The notes: generated by a model from the sequence alone, not told the origin. A stretch of DNA of 7,990 nucleotides from Halobacteriales archaeon (GCA_020201445.1 JAIVGU010000199.1:1-7990); one strand, 5' to 3'; shown: positions 1-5,903, numbered from the stretch's first letter. A program made the numbers and translations.

Positions 1-137
1 TCATCAAGCAGGTCAACCGGCTGCGGCGCCGGCAGGCCACCACCCCCGAGAACAAGACCTGCCCCGAGTGCGCCAGCGCCATCCCCCTGGCGGCCAAGCG
101 GTGCCCCAACTGCACCTCCCCGCTGCCCCGCACCTGA
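1..137 (+). CDS. mscL: Large-conductance mechanosensitive channel, C-terminal end (partial)
   Basis: Only the last 44 codons are present (first whole codon at base 3, TGA at 135-137); the 5' end lies outside the window. The visible peptide starts IKQVNRLRRRQ, the basic segment that follows the second transmembrane helix in MscL, and then carries a zinc ribbon with two CxxC knuckles, CPEC and CPNC, separated by an IPLAAKRC-type linker. This tail is typical of archaeal and many bacterial MscL proteins. MscL is a homopentameric membrane pore that opens under membrane tension and releases solutes on osmotic downshock. The zinc ribbon would lie in the cytoplasm; its role is not well established. 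A different membrane protein carrying the same tail cannot be excluded because the channel domain is missing. Confidence 0.8.
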   Translation, partial: IKQVNRLRRRQATTPENKTCPECASAIPLAAKRCPNCTSPLPRT

Positions 138-170
138 GCCGCGCCCCGGCGCCTTTGGCCACGGCCCCAA

Positions 171-179
171 GCTTTTTCC
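171..179 (+). promoter_or_regulatory. T-rich TATA-like box upstream of the lipoprotein gene
   Basis: GCTTTTTCC stands out in very GC-rich DNA, and its centre is about 27 bases upstream of the GTG at 202. That is the spacing expected for an archaeal TATA box ahead of a leaderless transcript. Near-identical boxes precede the genes at 6673 and 7882. An AGGAGA directly against the alternative GTG at 187 is too close to act as a Shine-Dalgarno site. Confidence 0.45.
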
Positions 180-201
180 CAGGAGAGTGGACTGGACGGC
201 C

Positions 202-1119
202 GTGCGCCCGGTCCCCCTCGCCACCACCGCCCTCCTCGCCGTCGCCCTGCTCTCCGGCTGCGTCGGCGACGGGGGCGACCCGACCACCGACGACCTCCCC
301 GGGCTCAGCGTCGACCAGCAGACCGGCGGCATCCGCGGCGTCGTGGTGGACGGCGCCATCGCCCCCGTCGCGGGCGCCAAGGTGGCCCTCGGCAACGACG
401 GCCCGAGCACCGTGAGCGACAAGGCCGGCCTGTTCACCTTCACGCACCTCAAGCCGGGCGACTACTTCCTCACCGTCTCCAAGCCGGGCTACACCACCGT
501 GCAGCAGTCCGCCACCGTCACGGCCGGCGACGCTACCCCGCCCGTGGTCAAGGTGCAGGTGGACCGCATCCCGGGCAAGCAGCCCTACCTCGAGACCTAC
601 AAGCTCAACGGCTTCTACGAGTGCGCCTTCTCCTTCGGCATCCCGGGCGTGACCCCCGTCATCACCGACCAGTGCGACTTCGGGACGCGCACCGCCTACG
701 ACGAGGCCAACGGCACCGTCCCCTACCCGGCGCCCCGCAACGCGCTGCAGGGCAGCAACACCCTCTTCTTCGACGTGGGCGCTGACACCCTGACCATCAT
801 CCAGGAGGCGTTCTGGACCGACGAGACCGTGCCCGACATGATGGTCACGCTCTCCTCGACCCCCATCGACAACGGCTGCGACTGCTCCGACAAGGACTAC
901 CTCGAGGTCTACCAGCCCAGCCCCACCTACGGCCGCCTCGACGCCGGCAAGGACGCGCTGCCGCTGGGCGAGCGGGTGGCGGCACGCGGCTTCCTCGACT
1001 GGAACAGCCCCGCCACGGCCACCAACCTCCAGTTCACCATCCTCACCACGCTGTTCCACAACTACCAGGCCCCCGACGGCTGGACCTTTGAGACCCAGGA
1101 CCAGTACCCGATTGGGTAG
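202..1119 (+). CDS. Secreted lipoprotein with a carboxypeptidase-regulatory-like domain
   Basis: A 305-residue protein exported and probably lipid-anchored: a basic, hydrophobic leader MRPVPLATTALLAVALLSGC ends in the lipobox LSGC with Cys20. Residues about 42-123 look like a carboxypeptidase-regulatory-like/PEGA-type beta-sandwich (GxVVDGAIAPVAGAKV, then LFTFTHLKPGDYFLTVSKPGY), a fold usually involved in protein or surface contacts. The remaining ~180 residues are aromatic-rich with four cysteines, including a CDC pair near residues 226-228, and match no family I recognise. I chose GTG 202 over the in-frame GTG at 187 because of the T-box spacing and because it gives a compact lipoprotein leader. 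The gene stands alone between mscL and the YihY gene. Its substrate or partner is unknown; location is the outer face of the membrane. Confidence 0.8.
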   Translation: MRPVPLATTALLAVALLSGCVGDGGDPTTDDLPGLSVDQQTGGIRGVVVDGAIAPVAGAKVALGNDGPSTVSDKAGLFTFTHLKPGDYFLTVSKPGYTTVQQSATVTAGDATPPVVKVQVDRIPGKQPYLETYKLNGFYECAFSFGIPGVTPVITDQCDFGTRTAYDEANGTVPYPAPRNALQGSNTLFFDVGADTLTIIQEAFWTDETVPDMMVTLSSTPIDNGCDCSDKDYLEVYQPSPTYGRLDAGKDALPLGERVAARGFLDWNSPATATNLQFTILTTLFHNYQAPDGWTFETQDQYPIG

Positions 1120-1358
1120 CACTCCAGCTTTCCTCCAGGGGGCGTGCGGCGCTTTGCGGCCGGCGGAAGCCGCTTCCGGTTGGCCTCCTGCTCAACTTCT
1201 CAGGCGAAGTCCTGAAGGTCAGGCGGTTCGTGAACGGGTTTGTCGGTCAAGTTTCCGCGCCTTCCGTGGCCTCCGCGGTTCCGCTGGAATGGGCCTGAAG
1301 GAGACTGCATCCTTCCCGCGCATGTTCGGGCCACGCAACGCGTTCGAGGCCCCGCCCC
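1120..1358. other. Intergenic region with small hairpins and a half repeat
   Basis: No gene is seen in these 239 bases. They contain the palindrome CGGAAGCCGCTTCCG (1164-1178) and a small inverted repeat CCTGA/TCAGG (1211-1223), either of which could sit at the 3' end of the lipoprotein mRNA, although neither is followed by a T run. A 9-base-periodic tract lies at 1251-1283 (listed separately). No clear T-rich box lies 26-29 bases before the ATG at 1359. Confidence 0.4.
1251..1283 (-). repeat. Orphan half of the nonamer repeat family
   Basis: Three consecutive nonamers, TTCCGCGCC, TTCCGTGGC and CTCCGCGGT, occupy 1253-1279. Read on the opposite strand they give the (N)CGCGGA(N) units of the inverted-repeat elements at 3440, 5811 and 7616. 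No complementary arm is visible nearby, so this looks like a decayed or single-arm copy. Confidence 0.4.
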
Positions 1359-2300
1359 ATGGCGTGGCGCTTGGGTCTCCTCCGGACGTGGCGGCAGTGG
1401 CGGCAGACGCTTGCCGAGTGGGTGCAGGACAAGTGCCCGCGCCTCGCCGCCGCGCTCGCGTACTACACCGCCTTCGCGATGGCGCCGCTGCTGGTCATCG
1501 TCATCGCCGTCGCGGGCGCGCTGTGGGGGCAGGCGGAGGTGCGCGGCGCCGTGGTCGCGCAGGTCGCCTCCCTCGTCGGGCCCGGCTCTGCGGCCACCGT
1601 CAGCGAGCTGCTCGACCAAGCCCAGCACACCCGCGCCGGCTGGCTGGGCACCGGCATCGCCGTCGCGGGCTTCCTGGTGGGCGCAACGGGGGTCTTCGGC
1701 GAGCTGCAGGGCGCCCTCAACACCATCTGGGGCGTCGACGTGCGGCGGGGGGGCTGGCGGCACGCGGTCAAGACGCGCGTCCTCTCGTTCAGCCTGCTCG
1801 TCGTGCTCGGGTTCCTGCTGCTGGTGTCGCTGGTGGTGAGCGCGGCGTGGCACGCGGTGGCGGCGCGGCTGCGCACCCTGCTGGACGGTACCGCGCTCGT
1901 CGTGGTGGGCAGCCTGGTGGACCTCGTGGTCTCCGTCGGCCTCTTCACGGTGATGCTGGCGGCGGTGTACAAGGTGCTCCCCGACGTCCGGGTGCAGTGG
2001 CGCGACACCTGGGTGGGCGCCTTTGTGACGGCGGTGCTGCTGGCGCTGGGCAAGGAGCTCATCGGGGCCTACATCGGCCACAGCCGCGTCACCAGCCTGT
2101 TCGGCGCCGCGGGCTCGCTCGCCGCCATCCTGCTCTGGGTCTACTACGCGGGCCTGGTGCTGTTCCTGGGCGCCGAGTACACGCAGGTGCACGCCGAGAG
2201 GGCGGGGCGGCCGCTGCGGCCCAAGGCGCACGCCTTCGCGGTGCAGGCGGTGCGGCGCGGCGAGGTGGCGCCGGCGAAGGCTCACCCGGTGACGCGGTAG
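1359..2300 (+). CDS. YihY/BrkB family inner-membrane protein
   Basis: This 313-residue protein has the YihY/virulence-factor-BrkB (UPF0761) architecture, with six predicted membrane segments at roughly residues 30-54, 95-115, 141-164, 178-205, 216-237 and 244-272. Family signatures are present in order: RLAAALAYYTAFAMAPLL at the first helix, GATGVFGELQGALNTIWGV at 108-126, the WRDTWVGA turn near 214, and SLFGAAGSLAAILLWVYYAG with GAEYTQVHA at the end. The function of the family is not firmly established; the older annotation as ribonuclease BN is an error, and transport or envelope roles have been proposed. ATG 1359 is the first in-frame start and puts the hydrophobic segments at the usual distance. 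The C-terminal 30 residues are hydrophilic and basic. The stop codon lies inside the convergent sugar dehydrogenase gene, an overlap of 19 bases. Confidence 0.88.
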   Translation: MAWRLGLLRTWRQWRQTLAEWVQDKCPRLAAALAYYTAFAMAPLLVIVIAVAGALWGQAEVRGAVVAQVASLVGPGSAATVSELLDQAQHTRAGWLGTGIAVAGFLVGATGVFGELQGALNTIWGVDVRRGGWRHAVKTRVLSFSLLVVLGFLLLVSLVVSAAWHAVAARLRTLLDGTALVVVGSLVDLVVSVGLFTVMLAAVYKVLPDVRVQWRDTWVGAFVTAVLLALGKELIGAYIGHSRVTSLFGAAGSLAAILLWVYYAGLVLFLGAEYTQVHAERAGRPLRPKAHAFAVQAVRRGEVAPAKAHPVTR

Positions 2301-3388
2301 ACGGCGCCGCCGCGGTCGACGACGCACACCTCGCCCGCCGCGTCCTCGCCGAAGCTGCTGATGGACAGCCCGGTCTCCAGCAGCAGGCTCGACGCGCCGT
2401 CCTTGAGGCCCCACAGCCTGCCGCTGCAGTAGTCGCCGTAGAGGTAGGTGCCCCGCAGCGCCGGGACGGCCGCGCCGCGGTAGACCACGCCGCCGGTGAC
2501 GGCGCAGTTGCCGTCCGCGTGGCCGTACTCCGCCACCGGGAAGGTGAGGCCCGCCCGTGACGCGTCGCCCCGGTAGGGGTGGTTGCCCTCGTAGCGGCTC
2601 CAGCCGTAGTTGAGGCCGCCCTTGCCCGCGGGCTGCACGTCGACCTCCTCCCAGTTGTTCTGCCCGACGTCGCCGATCCACAGCTCGCCGGTCTCGCGGT
2701 CGAAGGCGGCGCGCCACGGGTTGCGCAGCCCGGAGGCCCAGACCTCGCCGCGGCCGCCGCCCTGCGCGAACGGGTTGCCGGGCGGGATGGCGTAGTGGCA
2801 GGGGTCGGCGGGGCAGGGCACGCGCACGTCGATGCGGAGAATCTTGCCAAGCAGGCTGCCGAGGTTCTGGCCGTTGCCGGACGGGTCGCCGCCGGGGCCG
2901 CCGTCGCCCAGCCCGAGGTAGAGCATCCCGTCGGGGCCGAAGGCGAGCCAGCCGCCGTTGTGGTTCGCGGCGGGCTGCGCGACCTCGAGCAGGACATGCT
3001 CCACTTGGCCCACGAAGCGCGACAGCACGGTGCGCCCGTCCGGCTCGCCGGAGTAGTGGACGTAGAGCGTGCCCGGCTCCCGCGGGTCCGGCGCGATGCC
3101 GAGGAGGCCCTGCTCGCCGCAGCACGCGACGCGCCCCGTCAGGTCGAGCAGCACCGTGGGCGTGCCCTTGCCGTCCCAGCGTAGCACCCGGCCCGCCTGC
3201 TCGCCGACGAGGAAGCCGTCGCCGTCGGCCACGAGCGTGGTCGGCTGGTCGAGGCCGGACAGCACGCGCTCCAGGCGGAAGCCGCCGTCCTCGCCGCCGC
3301 CCGGCACGGTGCCCGTGAGGGTGGCAGGGGTTGAGCCGGTGCAGCCGCCCAGAAGCACGACGACCGCGAGCCAGAACCGCGCACGCAT
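2282..3388 (-). CDS. PQQ-dependent sugar dehydrogenase-like lipoprotein (soluble aldose dehydrogenase family)
   Basis: A 368-residue secreted enzyme of the GSDH/YliI family, a six-bladed beta-propeller that oxidises aldoses or other sugars with pyrroloquinoline quinone and Ca2+ and passes electrons to an acceptor outside the cytoplasm. MRARFWLAVVVLLGGC is a lipoprotein leader with the lipid-anchored Cys16. Family motifs: GLLGIAPDP (94-102), NHNGGWLAFGPDGMLYLGLG (142-161) with H143 as the likely catalytic histidine, GKILRIDV (181-188), GLRNPW (220-225) with R222 as a likely PQQ contact, LWIGDVGQNNWEEVD (236-250) and LNYGWSRYEGN (259-269). The VACCGEQG and PCPADPC cysteines (89/90, 192/197) may form disulfides. 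ATG 3388 was preferred to an upstream ATG at 3628 because it starts directly with the signal peptide and has a T-rich box 27 bases upstream. Natural substrate and true cofactor use are inferred from family only. Confidence 0.88.
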   Translation of the reverse strand: MRARFWLAVVVLLGGCTGSTPATLTGTVPGGGEDGGFRLERVLSGLDQPTTLVADGDGFLVGEQAGRVLRWDGKGTPTVLLDLTGRVACCGEQGLLGIAPDPREPGTLYVHYSGEPDGRTVLSRFVGQVEHVLLEVAQPAANHNGGWLAFGPDGMLYLGLGDGGPGGDPSGNGQNLGSLLGKILRIDVRVPCPADPCHYAIPPGNPFAQGGGRGEVWASGLRNPWRAAFDRETGELWIGDVGQNNWEEVDVQPAGKGGLNYGWSRYEGNHPYRGDASRAGLTFPVAEYGHADGNCAVTGGVVYRGAAVPALRGTYLYGDYCSGRLWGLKDGASSLLLETGLSISSFGEDAAGEVCVVDRGGAVYRVTG

Positions 3389-3410
3389 CACGGCACCATC
3401 GAGCCGCCGC

Positions 3411-3419
3411 CGAAAGACC
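3411..3419 (-). promoter_or_regulatory. Weak T-rich promoter box for the sugar dehydrogenase gene
   Basis: On the minus strand the sequence reads GGTCTTTCG, centred about 27 bases upstream of the ATG at 3388. The spacing matches the other boxes in the window, but the T run is shorter and broken by a C. No Shine-Dalgarno site is seen between it and the start, consistent with a leaderless mRNA. Confidence 0.3.
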
Positions 3420-3439
3420 TTCGGGGGCCAGCCGACCCC

Positions 3440-3501
3440 ACCGCGAAACGCGCGAACGCGATGGAACGAGGTTTTTCGGAGGGTTTCGCGCCTTTCGCGG
3501 T
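3440..3501. repeat. Inverted repeat of the nonamer family (17-bp arms)
   Basis: ACCGCGAAACGCGCGAA (3440-3456) is the reverse complement of TTCGCGCCTTTCGCGGT (3485-3501) with one mismatch. The left arm reads in 9-base register (ACCGCGAAA, CGCGCGAAC, GCGATGGAA). It lies just upstream of the sugar dehydrogenase promoter, so it could form a large hairpin there or be a passive dispersed element. Confidence 0.65.
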
Positions 3502-3542
3502 CAGTCGGTCGTCCAGGCGAAGCAACGCTTATCCAACGCGCT

Positions 3543-3572
3543 GCAAAGGAAGCACAGGAAGCGTGAAGGAAG
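3543..3572 (+). repeat. Short nonamer tract
   Basis: GCAAAGGAA and GCACAGGAA follow each other directly, then the diverged GCGTGAAGG, all in 9-base register. It is purine-rich and probably a relic of the same repeat family. No opposing arm is seen. Confidence 0.4.
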
Positions 3573-3631
3573 GGTCGCACACGTTGCCTGCTTTCCAGAA
3601 AAGCGCTAACTCCCCCAGTCGATTCCACTGC

Positions 3632-4201
3632 CTACCGCGCAAGCGGGACGGCCACTCGGGCCCCTTCGGGACGCCCGGGTCGGGCGGAGGGCTGACGGGC
3701 CCCCGCCGCCGTCACCCCCCGCACCTGCCCAGCCCCCGCGGTTGGACAGGACGCGACGGGCTGGGACCTCCCGGCCCGCCACGGACCAAGGCGCAAGCCG
3801 AGGAGCGGGAGGCCCCGCCACCAAGGACGGGGTCGCCGGCCACACGGCCTCGGGCAGCCCCCGACCGGACATTGGACCGGAGGCGATGACGGGACCCATG
3901 CATCCGCCCCCACACCCCCGCCCTGTCGGTCTTGGAGAGGGGCCCACCCAGCGATGGGGACGGCCCCGGCGGCGTCGCAAGGCGCCCGCTCCGGCAGGAC
4001 GGCCTCGCCAGGGATGCCCGCAGAGGGCAGCGGCCCCGCAAGGGCCCAGGTGGCCGAATCGACGGCCCCGAAGCGAGGGAGGCACGGACCCCAGCGGCCC
4101 GTTGCGCCCGGGGCGCCGCCCGGCGCGGGGGAGATGGAGCGTGGGCCAAGCCATCCCGCTTGCGCGGCCTTGGGTTTTTCGGGCGCGGGCCGCTGGGTGC
4201 C
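3632..4201 (+). ncRNA. Candidate structured noncoding RNA, family not recognised
   Basis: No convincing gene lies here: frames are open on both strands only because stop codons are rare, and their translations are low-complexity Gly/Arg/Pro/Ala. Instead, hairpins follow one another: CCGC-GCAA-GCGG (3635-3646); an 8-bp stem capped by a UUCG-type loop (3654-3680); GGCGG/CCGCC continued by GGGC/GCCC (3683-3707); CCCAGCCC/GGGCTGGG with an inner CGCG/CGCG (3728-3765); CCTCCCG/CGGGAGG (3767-3812) enclosing GGC-GCAA-GCC (3790-3799); CCCCG/CGGGG (3813-3832); GGCGTC-GCAA-GGCGCC (3972-3987, one G-U); GGCCG/CGGCC; and a perfect 12-bp stem 4090-4101/4186-4197. GNRA and UUCG caps favour the + strand. A weak AT-rich box GCGCTAAC (3603-3610) lies about 27 bases before the first hairpin, and TTTTT occurs at 4175-4179. 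I found no RNase P, SRP, rRNA or tRNA signature. Ends are approximate and transcription is unproven. Confidence 0.4.
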
Positions 4202-4290
4202 TTCCCCTCCCCGCGCCCATCCTCTCCACGCCACCGGCACGGGCGGTCGGCATCGGCGCCGACGTTTCCTCCCGGTGTGCTGCCAGGGTT

Positions 4291-4314
4291 CGGCGTCGGC
4301 TCGCCCGAGCGCCG
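4291..4314 (-). terminator. GC-rich hairpin just downstream of coxB
   Basis: Just after the coxB stop (4326-4328) the minus strand carries GCTCG/CGAGC (4299-4310) with outer GCC/GGC pairing, forming a compact GC hairpin. There is no T run after it, so a terminator role is only possible. The rest of 4202-4325 holds short palindromes such as CGGCGCCG and no gene. Confidence 0.2.
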
Positions 4315-4325
4315 CGAAGCCTTGC

Positions 4326-5699
4326 TTAGGCCACGGTGACCGCGTTCGCGTGCAGCATGCCGAGCGAGGCGTGCGGGTTGCACCACAGGTCGAAAGTGCC
4401 CTTCTCGGTGGGCTCGAACAGCACCGACGCGGCGCCGCCGGGGCCGACGAGGGGGCTCTGCACGATGCGGGTCGGGTTGCTGCCGCCGTTCCAGTGGCCG
4501 ATGTTGAGGTCGTGCGCCGACTCGCCCGCGTTGACCGCCTGGATGAGGTAGGACTTGCCCGCCTCGAAGCGCAGCTCCTTGGGGTCGAAGAAGAAGTTCT
4601 TCATGTCGACCTTGACCACCTTGGCGTCCTTCACGGTGAGGGGGATGGTGGAGAGGGCCGTCTTGCCCTCCTCCGTGTCGGCGACGCGCAGGGTGAAGTC
4701 GCCGGCCTGCGGGAAGTCGAAGGCGGCGTAGGTGTGCACCGTCTCGCCCGCGCCGAGGGTGCGGGTCTCGTTGCCGACGCTGAGGCGCAGGTCGCCGTGC
4801 GGGCCGCGCACGTCCACCACCAGGCGGGTCGTGACCGCGAGGGTCTGCCCGCCCAGGGGCTTGCCGTCGAGGCCGGCCGCGGCCCCGTTGGCGATGTGCA
4901 GGGGCAGCGTCTGCACCAGGCTGGCGCCCGCGGAGGCCGCCTTCTCGGCGAGCCAGTGGTCGAACTGGGCGCGCGGGACCGCCTTGACCAGGCCGCGCAT
5001 GTACGCGTGGCCCGGGTTGAGGCACATTTTGTTGCACTGGATGTGGTAGTCGCCCGCCGGCAGGTTGACCGTCTGCAGGTTGTGCTTGTTGGCGCCCAGC
5101 GGGTTGGCGTCGAGGAAGACGGTGAAGGCGCGGTTGGCGTCGCGCAGGTCGAAGGCGTGGATGACGTCGCCGCTCGTGATGTTGAGCAGGAGGTTGGTGT
5201 CCTGCGGCACCAGGAAGGTGTTCTCCGCCGACACATTGCCGGTGTGCAGGTCGGGGTTGGCGAGCAGCCTGACGCCCTGGCCGTAGTCGAACTGCCAGTT
5301 CCACTGCGTGCCCTCGACCTTGATCTCCATCTCCGCCTGGTCGAGCGGGATGCCGTGGTCGAGCTGCACCAGGCCGCCGTACGCCGCGTAGCCGATCCAC
5401 AGCACGAGGGCGAGCGGCACCAGTGTCCAGGTCATCTCGGCCTTGAGGCTGTGGCGCTCCCTCTCGTGGGTCGCCCGGCCGTGGCCGGTGCCCTCGCGGA
5501 AGCGCACGATGACGATGACGAGCCACGCGAAGACGATGCAGAACATGGCGATGCCCATCACCGTGATCATGGTGTAGAGCCCCCCGACGAGCTTGCCGCG
5601 CGGGGTGAGCGCGTCGGGCATGCCCAGGCCAGCCGACACGGCGGGGGCAGCGGCGGCGACGGTCAGGAGCAGCAGGGCGGCGAGGGCCAGCGTGCGCAT
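4326..5699 (-). CDS. coxB: Cytochrome c oxidase subunit II fused to a C-terminal type-1 (blue) copper domain
   Basis: A 457-residue electron-entry subunit of a haem-copper oxidase. A hydrophobic signal peptide (about 1-23) precedes two transmembrane helices (about 38-66 and 88-110). The CuA cupredoxin domain contains the aromatic patch TQWNWQFDY (131-139), DVIHAF with H181, and the loop CNKMCLNPGHAYM, giving ligands C222, C226, H231 and M234. Residues about 262-357 form a beta-rich linker domain I do not recognise. Residues about 360-457 are a plastocyanin-like domain: SAHDL (H396) and CNPHASLGM (C440, H443, M448), a complete type-1 copper site. A typical subunit II ends soon after the CuA site, so this is about twice the core length. 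The blue-copper domain probably replaces or accepts from a soluble donor. ATG 5699 was chosen because it begins the signal peptide and has a TATA-like box 29 bases upstream. No coxA is adjacent. Confidence 0.92.
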   Translation of the reverse strand: MRTLALAALLLLTVAAAAPAVSAGLGMPDALTPRGKLVGGLYTMITVMGIAMFCIVFAWLVIVIVRFREGTGHGRATHERERHSLKAEMTWTLVPLALVLWIGYAAYGGLVQLDHGIPLDQAEMEIKVEGTQWNWQFDYGQGVRLLANPDLHTGNVSAENTFLVPQDTNLLLNITSGDVIHAFDLRDANRAFTVFLDANPLGANKHNLQTVNLPAGDYHIQCNKMCLNPGHAYMRGLVKAVPRAQFDHWLAEKAASAGASLVQTLPLHIANGAAAGLDGKPLGGQTLAVTTRLVVDVRGPHGDLRLSVGNETRTLGAGETVHTYAAFDFPQAGDFTLRVADTEEGKTALSTIPLTVKDAKVVKVDMKNFFFDPKELRFEAGKSYLIQAVNAGESAHDLNIGHWNGGSNPTRIVQSPLVGPGGAASVLFEPTEKGTFDLWCNPHASLGMLHANAVTVA

Positions 5700-5723
5700 G
5701 GACGGCGCGCGCACCCACCCTGC

Positions 5724-5731
5724 GTAAAAAT
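5724..5731 (-). promoter_or_regulatory. coxB: TATA-like box for coxB
   Basis: The minus strand reads GGCATTTTTACGC here, the most AT-rich run before coxB, centred 29 bases upstream of the ATG at 5699. There is no Shine-Dalgarno motif next to the start, so a leaderless or near-leaderless transcript is likely. It implies that coxB has its own promoter separate from the HTH gene. Confidence 0.5.
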
Positions 5732-5743
5732 GCCTTCTCCTGT

Positions 5744-5755
5744 CGCCTCCAGGCG
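5744..5755. promoter_or_regulatory. Small palindrome upstream of the coxB TATA-like box
   Basis: CGCCT-CC-AGGCG is a 12-base palindrome ending about 14 bases upstream of the T-rich box, near where archaeal activators bind next to the BRE. It could be an operator, perhaps for the neighbouring HTH regulator, but palindromes this short are frequent in DNA this GC-rich. Confidence 0.2.
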
Positions 5756-5810
5756 GCGCGAGGCGTGGTTTGGTCAACCTTCGGGGGACGACGGGGTTGG
5801 CCACCGTGGT

Positions 5811-5885
5811 AGGGCAAACACGGATTCCACAGGTTTCACGATTCACGTTGTCCTCTGTGTCCTCCGTGGAATCTGTGTTTGCCCT
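5811..5885. repeat. Inverted repeat of the nonamer family (20-bp arms)
   Basis: The arms AGGGCAAACACGGATTCCAC (5811-5830) and GTGGAATCTGTGTTTGCCCT (5866-5885) are complementary at 19 of 20 positions, and the one exception can pair as G-U in RNA. The core AAACACGGATTCCAC is shared with the terminal arms of the element at 7616-7806. The element begins 18 bases downstream of the HTH gene stop and lies well upstream of the coxB promoter. Much of it keeps a 9-base period. It may serve as a 3'-end hairpin for the HTH gene mRNA. Confidence 0.8.
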
Positions 5886-5903
5886 TTCAAAACCCCGGAC
5901 AGC

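Noticed and set aside
13..1122. Long minus-strand open frame opposite the lipoprotein gene
   Set aside because: It is a frame shadow made of Val/Gly/Ala-rich low-complexity sequence; the plus strand has a lipobox, domain motifs and consistent G/C third positions.
3389..3628. Longer sugar dehydrogenase starting at 3628
   Set aside because: It would run through an inverted repeat and bury the lipoprotein signal peptide at residue 81.
3606..4253. Open frames of about 200 residues or more on both strands through the gene-free region
   Set aside because: Translations are Gly/Arg/Pro/Ala-rich without any domain, frames on both strands are open at once because stop codons are rare in GC-rich DNA, and stacked hairpins explain the sequence better.
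3632..4325. RNase P RNA, SRP RNA or rRNA fragment
   Set aside because: I looked on both strands for the conserved GAGGAAAGTCC and ACAGAA blocks of RNase P, the GGAAG tetraloop region of SRP RNA and common rRNA motifs. Only a weak GGAGGAAACGTC on the minus strand (about 4262-4273) was seen, without the partner blocks.
4326..5699. Nitrous oxide reductase or nitrite reductase instead of CoxB
   Set aside because: The N-terminal two-helix anchor and the WNWQF aromatic patch are those of oxidase subunit II, and there is no CuZ propeller or type-2 copper site.
5700..5846. Longer coxB starting at 5846
   Set aside because: The extra 49 residues are basic and proline-rich, overlap the inverted repeat and the TATA-like box, and would place residues ahead of a clear signal peptide.
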